From positions 1-64,000 of the forward strand of contig JALHMW010000001.1 in the NCBI GenBank assembly GCA_022843845.1: a stretch of 64,000 nt of DNA, given 5' to 3'. The notes beneath the pieces are model-generated. The model was not told where the DNA came from, ran no database searches, and saw only the letters and a list, made by a program, of their open reading frames with translations. The position numbers and the translations under genes are program-made. The stretch is from Archangium sp. Lineage in GTDB: Bacteria > Myxococcota > Myxococcia > Myxococcales > Myxococcaceae. Below, piece by piece: positions 49,398 to 58,492 of this stretch (positions are counted from its first letter, which is position 1; each line of letters begins with the position of its first letter).

Positions 49398-52300
49398 TCA
49401 GTCGACCTCCGCCATCTCGCTCAAGCGACGCGCGGAGATGCGGCAGACGCTCCGAAGGTGGCAGTACTCGCAGTCGAGCGGCCGGGCCCCGAAGTCACCC
49501 TTGCGGAGTGATGCCTGCAGCCCGTGCACGGCGTTGGCGAGGTTGGGACGCTCCTCCATCGCGGCGAGACGGCGGGTCTCGAGATCGACCGCGAGGACGT
49601 CCTCCAGCGTGTAGTCGGCGTCCTTCAGCACGCGAGAGAGCACCAGCGAGTCGCTCTTGCGCAGCGCGACCCACGCCGCGTCGACGGACTTCTCGGGGTA
49701 CAGCGCGCGCGCCACGAAGAGATAGAGCGGGAGCTGAAAGTCCTTCAGCAGGAGCGCGTCGAGGCGGGCCTTCGGCGTGCCTGAGCGCGAGAGCTTGTAG
49801 TCGATGACCGCGACCTGACTGGGCGCGACGTCGAGCCGATCGATCGCGCCGACGAGGAAGACGGGCCGCTCGTGCGGCAGCGCAGGCGGAATCGAGATCT
49901 GCTGCACCGCTTCCGCGGAGTCCTTGCGGCCGAAGGTGCTCTCGAACGCCTTCGGCACGGCGCCAGCGATCGGCTCGATGGCCGGGTCGAACACCAACCG
50001 GAGCAGCTCGCGTCGTGCCCGCTCCACGCTGATGTCGAACAGCAGATGGTGTCCAACCGGCAACGAGCGCGACACCTCGTCAGCGGCGAAGACGAGCGCC
50101 TCGTCGAGTTCCTTGGTGACGGCCTCGAGCTGCAACTTCGACGGAGGCCAACGCCCCTTCGCCTGCAACGCGGGGATCAGCCGCTTCAGCGCCGCGTGGA
50201 GCAGCTCGCCCAGCGCGCGGTGGTCCATCTCTTCGCCAGCCTCGTCTTCCTCCTGCACCTTCAGGATGCGCTTGCCGAGCCCGAGGAAGTGACAGTTCGC
50301 CCAGCTCTCGAGCTGGCTCGCGCTGATGGGGTGGGTGGCGTTCCAGTCGAGCGCGGGGTGCAGCCGCTCGAGGACGGAGGGATCGAGCACGGCACCCGAG
50401 AAGCGCCCCGGCACCGCGTCGGCCCGCGAGAAGTACGTGAGCCGCTCGATCTCGATGGCAGCCATGACGTTGGCGTTGATGGCCCACGGCTCGGCGCGGA
50501 CGAGCGCCGAGAGCGCGGGCGCGCGGCGATCTCGTGGAGACTGACGCGTCTCGAGCGGGCTCCAGATCTCCAGCGCGGCGCGGGTACAGAGCTCAGCGGC
50601 AGACTCGACGTCGTCGAGCAGGGGCACCGGCCGATGCGCGCGCACCGTCGTCGGCAGCTCAGGCAAGACCCGTTTGAGCGCGTCGAGGAACGGCGAACGG
50701 AGCGCCTCACGACCTCGCGAGTCGGAGCGTGGATACGACAGCGTCACCGACGGCGCAGCGATCAACGCGTGATGAAGAAGCAGCCGATCTTCAGCCAATC
50801 GAGACGGCAGCGCGACGCCGTCATCGCTCACCGAAAGACGGAAGAGCGTCATCGAGGCGGCGGCGTTGATCTCCGCACGTTCGTCGTCGGACAGGAGCGC
50901 GGCAGGCGGCGACCGACCGGGGAAGCGCCCGTCGAGCAGGCCACCGACGAACACCGCGTCGAACGACGTTCCCGGCAGCTCGCGCACGTCGACGAGCCAG
51001 ACGGCTCCAGCGCGCGGGCCTCGCGCCTGAAGGTTCACCTCGCCCATCGCGAGCGACAACCAACGCGCGAAGGTGCGGCGATCCAACGAAGCAGCGCCAA
51101 GACCCGAGCGCTCCAGCGACAGACGCAACGAGCGGACGAGCGACGAGAGCGCTTCGAACGACGCCTGATCTCGAGCGACCGCGCGATCGACCTCGGCCTC
51201 GACGACATGGCCACGCAGCGACGGCTCGGGCTCTGAGAGCGCCTCGGCGATACCCAGCGCTCCGACGGCCTTCCACCACGCCTCGAGCAACGACGACGCC
51301 GGACCACGCGACGGAATCGAACGGGCGAGCGACTGCACCCGCTTCACTCCGTCGATCAGCGCAGAGAGGTCGTTCACGTCGGCCGTCAACGCGCGACGTC
51401 GCGCCGCTTCACGCGTGCGACGATCGAGGAGCGCTCCGAGCCGCACCATCCACGCGCCCTGCCCTCCCCGCTCCCCAATCACGTCGTTGCGAACGCCGGC
51501 TTCCGCGAACGCGCCTCGCCCTGGCGGCATGCCCTTCGACAACGCGCGGGCGTAGCGGCTCTCGAGCAACGCGGCGACGTCGTCGACGGGGAAGTCGTCA
51601 TCGGCGAGTGAGAGGAGCGAGGCGGCGAGGCGACCGATGGGGCTGCGCGCGAGCGGGAGCCCAAGTCGCGCACGAGACGGAATGTTCAGCGCGTCCAGCT
51701 GCTCGACCAGCAGCTCGGTGTCGTCGGCGAGATCTCGAAAGGCGATGGCGATGCGCTCAGGCGGCGTGCCGTCGGCGAGGCGGTGCTTCACCAGCGCTGC
51801 GATGGCGCGGGCTTCATCGCGTGGCGTGGCACAGGAGACGAGCGCGAGGCCTGGCAGCGTGACCGGCGTCACCTCGGCGGCAAAGAGCTGACGGAGCTGC
51901 ACCGCGAGGGGTTGCTCCGAGGCTTCAGGCACCAGCTCGGCGCCCTGCAGCGACTCCCAGCGCTTCTCGAAGAACCGCGCGACGCCGCCGACGAAGGCAT
52001 CGGTGTGCGGACTGCCGGCCCAGGGCACGACGAGCCGGAAGGAGCGGTTCGAGGTGACACAGGCGCGGGCGAGCGCATCGAGGAAGACGAGGCGGGCCGG
52101 CGCGAGATCGTGCAGGTCGCGCACCTCGATGGCCTCGAAGCGAAGGAGCGCGTCAGGCAGGCCCTGCTCCTTGAGGCGTCTCGTCGCGAGGTGAATGACG
52201 GCGCGGCGGTCGGTGAGGTGCTGGTCGCCGAGCTTCGCGTCGACGGCTTCGTACATCGCGCACAACACGCGCAGCTTCTCGCCGGTGCGGCCGGGAGACC

Positions 52301-52643
52301 GGCTCGCGAGCTCGCTTAAGAACGACGGCGTGACGTCTTGCGACCAGAGCTCCCCACGGAGCACGTCGGACTGGAGCGCGAAGTCGGCGGTGGTTGCGAC
52401 CTCTCCGAACACCGGTGTGGCAAGCCGTGGAGCCTCCACCGCGATGAGCGCGCGCACGAGCCATGGGTCGGCCGGCGCCAGTCCTGCGAAGGCGGGCCCG
52501 CCACACGCGTCGACGAGCTGAGAGAAGGTGCGATGCGCTCCGGCGTCGACGAAGCCGTCACGTCGGCTGGCCTCGAGCAACGCGAGCTCGACCCGGCCCG
52601 AGTCAGGGCGAACGAACAGGGTCGAGGCATCACGGGGAGACAC
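49398..52643 (-). CDS. addB: Helicase-nuclease AddB-like (inactive helicase plus Fe-S nuclease)
   Basis: The 1081-residue protein has AddB layout: an N-terminal helicase-like part without a clear Walker A motif, and a C-terminal PD-(D/E)XK nuclease with GAIDRL (Asp935) and VIDYKLS (Asp948, Lys950). The Fe-S ligands match B. subtilis AddB spacing: Cys784 (ANCHFLG), then Cys1058-x2-Cys1061-x5-Cys1067 in CEYCHLRSVC. It partners AddA in break resection. The start ATG is 121 bases from the FGE-like gene upstream. Partial copies of its two ends lie on both sides (see relics at 48330 and 53870). Confidence 0.88.
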   Translation of the reverse strand: MSPRDASTLFVRPDSGRVELALLEASRRDGFVDAGAHRTFSQLVDACGGPAFAGLAPADPWLVRALIAVEAPRLATPVFGEVATTADFALQSDVLRGELWSQDVTPSFLSELASRSPGRTGEKLRVLCAMYEAVDAKLGDQHLTDRRAVIHLATRRLKEQGLPDALLRFEAIEVRDLHDLAPARLVFLDALARACVTSNRSFRLVVPWAGSPHTDAFVGGVARFFEKRWESLQGAELVPEASEQPLAVQLRQLFAAEVTPVTLPGLALVSCATPRDEARAIAALVKHRLADGTPPERIAIAFRDLADDTELLVEQLDALNIPSRARLGLPLARSPIGRLAASLLSLADDDFPVDDVAALLESRYARALSKGMPPGRGAFAEAGVRNDVIGERGGQGAWMVRLGALLDRRTREAARRRALTADVNDLSALIDGVKRVQSLARSIPSRGPASSLLEAWWKAVGALGIAEALSEPEPSLRGHVVEAEVDRAVARDQASFEALSSLVRSLRLSLERSGLGAASLDRRTFARWLSLAMGEVNLQARGPRAGAVWLVDVRELPGTSFDAVFVGGLLDGRFPGRSPPAALLSDDERAEINAAASMTLFRLSVSDDGVALPSRLAEDRLLLHHALIAAPSVTLSYPRSDSRGREALRSPFLDALKRVLPELPTTVRAHRPVPLLDDVESAAELCTRAALEIWSPLETRQSPRDRRAPALSALVRAEPWAINANVMAAIEIERLTYFSRADAVPGRFSGAVLDPSVLERLHPALDWNATHPISASQLESWANCHFLGLGKRILKVQEEDEAGEEMDHRALGELLHAALKRLIPALQAKGRWPPSKLQLEAVTKELDEALVFAADEVSRSLPVGHHLLFDISVERARRELLRLVFDPAIEPIAGAVPKAFESTFGRKDSAEAVQQISIPPALPHERPVFLVGAIDRLDVAPSQVAVIDYKLSRSGTPKARLDALLLKDFQLPLYLFVARALYPEKSVDAAWVALRKSDSLVLSRVLKDADYTLEDVLAVDLETRRLAAMEERPNLANAVHGLQASLRKGDFGARPLDCEYCHLRSVCRISARRLSEMAEVD

Positions 52644-52764
52644 GGCGGCACTGTATCGGCTGGGGCTGACACCGTTGCCAGCGCGATGCGCGTCAGGCGG
52701 AGCTCCCGCGCGAGGTTCAGCCCGTCGTCCAACTCGCGGCGCTCCGAAGAGGACCGCGCGCCGG

Positions 52765-53811
52765 CTACTTCACCGTGCGGACCGGGCGGAATCCGATGGC
52801 CGCAGCGTCGTACTCGGGGTTGTAGTTGTTGCGCCACGCCGCCCGTGAGAACTCGGCGCGCTCCCGGTACGAGCCTCCACGAATCGCGCGATCCTTATGG
52901 TCGGCCTGCTCGAGGCCGCCGTTGACCGGGTCCGTCAGCTCGCCCTTGAAGCCCTCCCAGACCCACTCGTCCCAGGTCCACTCGGCGACGTTGCCCAGCA
53001 GGTCGTGCAGCCCCCAGGCGTTCGGAGCCCGGGTACCGACGCGCTTGATCTCGTCGCCCGTGTTGCCGGTGTACCAGGCGATGGCGTCGAGCTCGCCGTA
53101 GCGGGCCTCGACCACGCCTGCGCGCGCGGCGTACTCCCACTCCGCCTCGGTCGGGAGCCGGTAGCCCGTGCAGTCGAGCCCCGACTTCCACACGGCGAGC
53201 GGCCCCTTGAGCTCGTAGCAGGGCTCGAGCTTCTCCAGCTTCGAGAGGGCGTTGAGGTACTCGAGCGCGCCGCGCCAGGTGATCTTGCCGGCCGGGCAGT
53301 CCACGCCGCACGCGTCGATCCACGAGAGCGTCGGCTCACCCATCACGAAGTGCCACTCGCCCTGAGTGACCTCGGTGGTCTTCATCATGAAGGAGCGCGT
53401 GAGGGTCACGGTGGCCTGGAACTCGTTGCGCTCGCGGCCCTCCTCCGTCTCCGGTGAGCCGATGGTGAAGGTGCCCGGCTTCAGGGTGACGAAGGTCTTG
53501 CCCCACTTCGAGAGGGCCTTCGGCTTCTGGAGCTTCGGCGTCACCGGCAGCGCCTCGGACTTGTGCCACTCCACCGCCCCACCACCAGTGCCACCGCTCT
53601 TCGCGGCGCAGCTCCACCCTCCTCGCGCGGCCTGCTTGAAGCGGCCTCCCGACTTGATGCAGTCGTTACACGAGGCCCGCAGGCCCTTGTCAGCGCGGAG
53701 CTCCTGGTTGCACCCCGCCGCCGTCGTGAGCAGGTCGCGCGCGTGCGCTTCCTGAGAGCTGAGGCCGACGAGGAGCGCTGCAGCGATGGTGACGGCACGC
53801 AATGCGTTCAT
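52765..53811 (-). CDS. Secreted formylglycine-generating-enzyme (SUMF1) family protein
   Basis: From the ATG at 53811 the protein has 348 residues with a signal peptide (MNALRAVTIAAALLVGLSSQEAHA). After a short Cys-containing region (CNDCIKSGGRF) comes the FGE-sulfatase domain (about 95-348): TFTIGSPETEEGRERNE, TEVTQGEWHFVMG, RLPTEAEWEYAARAG, LLGNVAEWTWDEW, RGGSYRER and the terminal IGFRPVR. In myxobacteria such proteins are numerous and often act as surface or regulatory proteins, not as true sulfatase activators. A longer frame starts at 53850. It lies upstream of addB on the same strand, and a copy of the addB 5' end lies just before it. Confidence 0.88.
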   Translation of the reverse strand: MNALRAVTIAAALLVGLSSQEAHARDLLTTAAGCNQELRADKGLRASCNDCIKSGGRFKQAARGGWSCAAKSGGTGGGAVEWHKSEALPVTPKLQKPKALSKWGKTFVTLKPGTFTIGSPETEEGRERNEFQATVTLTRSFMMKTTEVTQGEWHFVMGEPTLSWIDACGVDCPAGKITWRGALEYLNALSKLEKLEPCYELKGPLAVWKSGLDCTGYRLPTEAEWEYAARAGVVEARYGELDAIAWYTGNTGDEIKRVGTRAPNAWGLHDLLGNVAEWTWDEWVWEGFKGELTDPVNGGLEQADHKDRAIRGGSYRERAEFSRAAWRNNYNPEYDAAAIGFRPVRTVK

Positions 53812-53869
53812 GCGACTGGATGGTAGCCACAGCCGGCGCGAGCGGAGCATTGAAGAATCCGAAGGCCGG

Positions 53870-53975
53870 CCCCACAGGTGTCGACAGAGCCGTCACGTCG
53901 GGTGGCTCGAGCAGCGCGAGCTCGACGCGGCCCGAGTCATGGCGAACGGAGAGGGTCGAAGCACCGACCCGGGGC
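53870..53975 (-). pseudogene. Second 5' fragment of addB
   Basis: This stretch matches the start of addB (52545-52630) with few differences; both share CCGTCACGTCGG, then GGCTCGAGCA/CCTCGAGCAA, GCGAGCTCGAC and CGGCCCGAGTCA in the same order. The orientation is the same as addB. An indel near 53880 and the loss of all downstream sequence make it non-functional. The FGE-like gene therefore lies between a 5' addB fragment and the complete addB. Confidence 0.75.
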
Positions 53976-53995
53976 GATGGCGAATGGGCTGAAGC

Positions 53996-54196
53996 TCAGT
54001 TCGCCGACCAGGTCCCGGTGAGCGTCGTGCACGAGGCCTGAGCCGCGGCCACGTCACCGCCGGTGTAGACGACGAAGTTGCTGCTGCAGGTGGCGCCGCT
54101 CGGGCAGGCCGCACCGCCGAAGAGGCTGCCCAGCGTGCAGCGCCCGATGATGTCGGTCGTGGCGCAGCTCTCGATGGACACGCCGCTCGTGCACGT
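53996..54196 (-). pseudogene. C-terminal fragment of a Cys-rich secreted protein
   Basis: A frame with six Cys (ESCATTD, RCTLGS, ACPSGATC, ASCTTLTGTW) ends at 53996. The last GTG start would be 54181, giving 61 residues, and a stop codon lies at 54197-54199. Repeated C-x(n)-GxC modules ending in a GTW motif are the usual C-terminus of myxobacterial exported Cys-rich proteins. No signal peptide is left, so this is more likely a 5'-truncated remnant than a gene. Confidence 0.5.
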
Positions 54197-54208
54197 TCAC
54201 GGCCGGGC

Positions 54209-54579
54209 ATGAAGAAGCCTGCCGTCTTCACGCCGCCGAAGTTCGTGGACTCGCTCGCGTTCGTCTCGGAGCACGAGGTGGTGCTGGGCTGCGGTGACGA
54301 GGTGCTCCGGCGCTACGACGTTCGTTCCCCAGACAAGGTGCTGTCGGAGACGCCGGCGCCCGAGTACCGGCGGCTCGTGCAGAGCGCGGAAGGTCGACGA
54401 ATCGCCCTCAGCGCCCCGACGCGTACGTCGATGCGAACGGTGCACGGGTGTTCGACGTGGAGTCGTTGCGGCAGCACCTCGCGTTCGAGGGCGCGTGCAA
54501 GGTGCTCGAGTTCTCGGGCGATGGCATGAAGCTGCTCGTCTCTGACGGGACGAAGCTGCAGGTGCACGCGGTGCCGTGA
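54209..54579 (+). pseudogene. Frameshifted WD40-like beta-propeller fragment
   Basis: From the ATG at 54209, the frame gives VDSLAFVSEHEVVLGCGDEV, then VRSPDKVLSETPAPEYRRLV and RRIALSAP, a WD40/YVTN-like blade. After a CCCC run near 54415 that frame becomes nonsense, but the next frame continues as DAYVDANGARVFDVESLRQH, then VLEFSGDGMKLLVSDG, to a TGA at 54577-54579. One extra C in the run would join the two. It is short for a propeller (about 123 residues in all), so it may also be the remains of a longer gene. Confidence 0.6.
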
Positions 54580-54611
54580 AGCGGCAAGAACTCCGCGCCG
54601 TGTTGCAAACC

Positions 54612-55733
54612 CTATGGCGGCGCACACAGCTCGAGACGGGTGATCGCCGCGCAGCCAGCGCCATGGCCGATTGCCTGTGAGTGCTGCACTGCGAAGCGGC
54701 CCGGCGTCGCGGGGTCGACCTCGATTGCGAGAAAGCCCGCTCGTGAGCACTTGCTGAGCCGAGGAAGAGACACGGGCTCGCGCGCCACGGAGAGATCATC
54801 GAGATGAAAGAGGAGCACGGTGGGCGTGGGATCGTCGTCAGCCCACGACGCGAGCGCCACCCGGCCTGCGCCGTCGACCACTGCAGCGATCGAGAACAGG
54901 GCTCCAGTCTTCACCTCGAGCGTCGCGTCCGGGATCGGCGCGACGCTGTAGCGCGCGAGCATCACTGATGACGCGCAGTGACGAGCGACGAGCCAGCCGC
55001 CCGGAAACGGCGCCACGACTGGCGCAACGGGAAGCGAAGACGCGCGACAGGCCGGGAGTTGGAGGTCGAGGTCGCCCACCAACACGCGCGGGCCGCTCGA
55101 ATCGACCATCGAGACGATGTTCGGAACCGTCACCGAGAGGGCGCTCACGCCTCCGTCGAATGACAGCCTCTGCACGCTCGGATTGGAGAAGACGACTTCG
55201 CTCGGCTGATCCCGGAGTGAGGCCAGGTTGCGGTCTGAAACGACGGCGAGCCAGGCGCCGTCGTGCGCGATGTCGGCGGCGTGCACCAATCGCGACTCGA
55301 ACAGGGGGTCGAACGACAGCCCCGACCCGTCGAGGTCGAGCCGAAGGAGTCCAGTCGGCTCGCCTGCCTGATTCCCAGCGAGGGCGACGAAGCCAACCCG
55401 CGCCCCCCGGAGTCTCAGCGACCGACCCGCAGCCTGCGGCCAACCGAGAAAATCGACGACGCGCTGCGGGGCACCGACGCGCGGATCGCTCGGGAAGGTC
55501 GTCAGCGCGCGGCCGCCGGGCTGCAGCCTCGCAAAGAGCCCAGGCCGCGAAGCCAGCAGCCCGCCGCCGCTGGAGAAGGGAACCTCAGTGGTCGAAACGA
55601 GCGCTGTTGGCTGGCATCGCCTGACGCTCAGAGAGGTCTGCGGCGTCACCTGCCACGGGTTCGAGATGGGGTCGCACGCAGACATGGCGAGGAAGAGAAC
55701 AAGAGCGCTTCGCCGGCCGGACCAGGGAGCCAC
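54612..55733 (-). CDS. Lipoprotein with beta-propeller-like body
   Basis: The 373-residue protein has a lipoprotein signal (LFLAMSAC, Cys20). The rest is rich in short strands of the kind ...GAWLAVVSD..., GGWLVARH and GRVALASW, spaced by about 45 residues, as in seven-bladed beta-propellers. A few Cys pairs may form disulphides. It follows the larger propeller-like lipoprotein at 55776-57491 by 42 bases on the same strand, so the two may form an operon. Function unknown. Confidence 0.65.
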   Translation of the reverse strand: MAPWSGRRSALVLFLAMSACDPISNPWQVTPQTSLSVRRCQPTALVSTTEVPFSSGGGLLASRPGLFARLQPGGRALTTFPSDPRVGAPQRVVDFLGWPQAAGRSLRLRGARVGFVALAGNQAGEPTGLLRLDLDGSGLSFDPLFESRLVHAADIAHDGAWLAVVSDRNLASLRDQPSEVVFSNPSVQRLSFDGGVSALSVTVPNIVSMVDSSGPRVLVGDLDLQLPACRASSLPVAPVVAPFPGGWLVARHCASSVMLARYSVAPIPDATLEVKTGALFSIAAVVDGAGRVALASWADDDPTPTVLLFHLDDLSVAREPVSLPRLSKCSRAGFLAIEVDPATPGRFAVQHSQAIGHGAGCAAITRLELCAPP

Positions 55734-55775
55734 GAGAGAAACCTATCACCGCCCCAACGCGGCTCGTCTTCGCGG

Positions 55776-57491
55776 CTACCAGCCCGCGGGCACGGGGCGC
55801 TTGAAGGCCGTGATGAAGCCGGTGAACCAGAGGCTCGACTCATCAGTCCAGAGCACTGGGCCGATCGCGTCTCGAATCCACGGCACCGCGATGCCTGGTT
55901 CGCCATCCTTCGCCGAGACCCACTCCTCGCTGCCCACGAGGAGCTTCTCTCGCAGAAAGAGAAGGCTGGTCGACCAGGCCTGACTGCCTCGATTCAGCTC
56001 GACCCACGAACCGCCTTCGAACTGCAGCACGCGACGACGGTCGCTCCGGCCAAGTTCCCGCTCACCGATGACGATCGTGTCACCTCGAGACGTGAGCGCA
56101 TTGATCCCCCAGGCCCGCTCAGGCGTGCGCAGCGTCTTGAAGGCGCCGTCGAACGTGAGGAGTGGTCCCCTGTCGAGTGCCACCACCACCTTTCCCGGTG
56201 CGAGAACCCGGAGCTCGGTGCCAGGGGCATCCAGGGAAGCGACCTTTCGAAACGCCCCACCCTCTCGGCGAAAGAGCGCCGAGCCGCTGCCGAGCCAAAC
56301 CTCGTCTTTGTTCAGGCCGTCGATTCCCCAGGGCGTTCCCTCGACGTTCACCGGTGTCCAGGTTTGGCCATCGAAGTGCTCGAGCGTCGAAATCCGACGT
56401 TCGTAGCGCAGCCGATAGACGTCTGTCGGCCCGCTTCCCCAGGCGAAGAGCACGTTGGCTCCCGCCCATACTCGAGTTGGCATCGTTCCCCAGGCCTCGG
56501 GGGGTTGGGTCTCGTCGAGCGGGTGATGAGTGGTGAGATGCCACGCCCCCGAACGCCAGACGTAGAGGTGGTCCGGCCCGCCGCACCATGCGCGGTCGTC
56601 GCTGAGCCGCAGCAACTGATTGCAGCCTCTCGGATCATCGCCGCTCACCGTGGGAGCGCCGGGCGGCCGCGGTTGCGGCCCTGGCGAAGACGGAATCGCT
56701 TGCCAACCACTGCCGGTCCAATCGCCGAGCCGTTGATGCCTGACTCGACCAGCGACCAGCGACAGGGAATCGGGCCAGCTGCCTTCGGAGCGCGCCAATT
56801 CCTCCCAACTCTCACCGCGCGAGCGAAGGACGACGTTGACCGCGCTGCTGGGGGTCGGGCACACCATGCCGCTTGCCCAGACCTCATCGCGGCTGAGTGG
56901 AAGGACGGTTCCCAGGTAGCAGAAGGGCAATGGCGCGAACGGCTCGCGCCACGCTTCTGCCTCGCGCCGCACCACGTGGTCTCCAAACGAGAGGTCGAGC
57001 CCGTTCCCCGGTGCGGCCGCTTCGGAGGATGAAAGGGCCCACAACGTGCCATCGGGGCTCTGCATGAGATTCCCAAGCTGGCGAGTCGTCGGGTCCCGCG
57101 TCCAGGTGGCGCCATCAAATCGAAAGGCCGCACCCTGATCGTCGGTAGTCCATACTTCGTGCGGTTCGACGAGAGACGCCGATGCCAGCGCCGACGACGT
57201 CGGAACGCGGTACGTCGCCCAGGCCTCGTCCTCCCAGACCAACAGCACTCCGGGACCACCAACGGCGTACACGAATGATGGAGTTGAGGCTTTGACGGTC
57301 CACTGCCGACCCCGAATGAGGCACCAGTCGTCGCCCGAACAGGGCTCGGTGGGGAGCAGCGTCGGCTGCCCTCGTTGACCGGGCACCTTCGGCGAAACCG
57401 CAGCGGCCTGCGTCTCGGGCTCCGCGGGGAGTCGCTCGGCGCAGGCGGTCGCCATCGACAGACACCACACCGCCCATGCGCCTCGAAGCAT
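55776..57491 (-). CDS. Large lipoprotein with Trp-rich propeller repeats
   Basis: From the ATG at 57491 the protein has 571 residues and a lipoprotein signal (WCLSMATAC, Cys18). The body contains many blade-like units with W/DEVW motifs: EPHEVWTTDD, DGTLWALSSS, RDEVWASGM, DVYRLRYERR, KDEVWLGSGS, SSLWFTGF. Such DxVWxxG repeats mark a family of surface beta-propellers common in myxobacteria, with unknown ligand. A longer frame reaching 57755 is rejected because it would run through the relic region and lacks a signal. Confidence 0.7.
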   Translation of the reverse strand: MLRGAWAVWCLSMATACAERLPAEPETQAAAVSPKVPGQRGQPTLLPTEPCSGDDWCLIRGRQWTVKASTPSFVYAVGGPGVLLVWEDEAWATYRVPTSSALASASLVEPHEVWTTDDQGAAFRFDGATWTRDPTTRQLGNLMQSPDGTLWALSSSEAAAPGNGLDLSFGDHVVRREAEAWREPFAPLPFCYLGTVLPLSRDEVWASGMVCPTPSSAVNVVLRSRGESWEELARSEGSWPDSLSLVAGRVRHQRLGDWTGSGWQAIPSSPGPQPRPPGAPTVSGDDPRGCNQLLRLSDDRAWCGGPDHLYVWRSGAWHLTTHHPLDETQPPEAWGTMPTRVWAGANVLFAWGSGPTDVYRLRYERRISTLEHFDGQTWTPVNVEGTPWGIDGLNKDEVWLGSGSALFRREGGAFRKVASLDAPGTELRVLAPGKVVVALDRGPLLTFDGAFKTLRTPERAWGINALTSRGDTIVIGERELGRSDRRRVLQFEGGSWVELNRGSQAWSTSLLFLREKLLVGSEEWVSAKDGEPGIAVPWIRDAIGPVLWTDESSLWFTGFITAFKRPVPAGW

Positions 57492-57603
57492 GCTGGAAGT
57501 CGTAGCCGGTCGAACTCCGTCAAGACAAGACGGAGGGGTGAGCGCGACTGGTCGCGAGCCTTCCATCTGTTTTCTGAAGTAGTCGACGCGAGGAGTCCCG
57601 GGG

Positions 57604-57745
57604 CCTTGTCTGTTCAGCCGTCGATGGCCCAGAGTCCGTCCTTCATGGTTTGCGTCGCGGTAGCGATCCTCCTCACCTCCGGCTGGTCCTGCGCGGAAGA
57701 AGATCGCTGCATCACCAACCACCTGCGCGGAGCACTCGCGCAGGG
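57604..57745 (+). pseudogene. Truncated 5' copy of the surface-protein gene at 58493
   Basis: About 140 bases (57604-57745) match 58451-58595 closely: about 40 bases of leader (CCTTGTCTGT...CGTCGATGGCCCAGAGTCC), a start ATG at 57645, and 33 codons reading MVCVAVAILLTSGWSC then EEDRCITNHLRGALAQ against MLSVAVALLLTSGWSC and EEDRRITNHLRGALAQ in the intact gene. Similarity stops after ALAQ. The frame runs on without meaning into the SUKH gene region. This and flanking sequence fill the 349-base gap before the SUKH gene. Confidence 0.85.
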
Positions 57746-57840
57746 GCCGGAACACTCAGGGCCACGTTCGCCAACGCGCGCTCGCTGCTTCGTTGAACGA
57801 AGAAGTCAGGGTGGTCGCAGTTCCGGCTACCCTCACCACG

Positions 57841-58407
57841 ATGGAAGCCGCTCGTCTTCGGGTCGCGCTCGAGCGCACACCCGGTCTCGTCCCCCGCGCG
57901 CCGGCGCGGGCCGATCGCATCGCGGCGCTCGAGCGGCGACTGTCGATCTCGCTGCCTCCCGCGTACCGGCGCTTCGTGCACGAGGTGGCTGATGGTCTCG
58001 CCTTCGAGGGAGCGTCGTGGCTGTTCTCGCTCGAGGAGATCGCGCGCGACCTCGCGACTCACGGTTCCCCGTCGCGGCCCTTTCCGTACGGGGTGAAGCA
58101 GGCAGCGGCGATTCGCACCGCGCTCGCGGCCGCGTCCACGGCAGGGAACGTCTTCTCGCCCGAGGTGCTGGCGCTCCAGTCCGTCGGCGAACTCGATGGC
58201 TGCCTGACCCTCGCGAGCAACGGCGGAAACGACTTCTCGGTCCTCGTCGTGACCGGCGAGCAGGCAGGCTTCGTGTGGCGAACCGGTGAGCTCGACTTCC
58301 CCGAATCACCACGGCTGTACGATCCCAGGCGCTCCGACGACTCGCCGCTCGACTTCGACGCCTGGCTCGTCCGATGGGGCGAGTGCTTTCTCGGCCTCGT
58401 CGTCTGA
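57841..58407 (+). CDS. SMI1/KNR4 (SUKH) family protein
   Basis: From the ATG at 57841 (a TTG at 57793 is in frame) the protein has 188 residues. It shows the SUKH core: an N-terminal helix with IAALERRLSISLPPAYRRFV, then a GASWLFSLEEIARDL strand-helix unit, and a C-terminal helix ending LVRWGECFLG. Many SUKH proteins are immunity proteins against polymorphic toxins, while others are regulatory. No toxin gene is adjacent, so it may be an orphan immunity gene. It lies between the truncated copy (57604) and the full copy (58493) of the same surface-protein gene. Confidence 0.8.
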   Translation: MEAARLRVALERTPGLVPRAPARADRIAALERRLSISLPPAYRRFVHEVADGLAFEGASWLFSLEEIARDLATHGSPSRPFPYGVKQAAAIRTALAAASTAGNVFSPEVLALQSVGELDGCLTLASNGGNDFSVLVVTGEQAGFVWRTGELDFPESPRLYDPRRSDDSPLDFDAWLVRWGECFLGLVV

Positions 58408-58492
58408 AGTCGAGGCGGGTCCTGGCTCCGTGAGTTGTGAATCGCGGGGCCTTGTCTGTCCAGCGGTCGATGGCCCAGAGTCCGGCTTCTTC

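Noticed and set aside
55263-57032. 589-codon plus-strand frame opposite the two propeller lipoproteins
   Set aside because: Arg/Pro-rich, no domain, no signal; the minus-strand genes have signal peptides and regular blade motifs.
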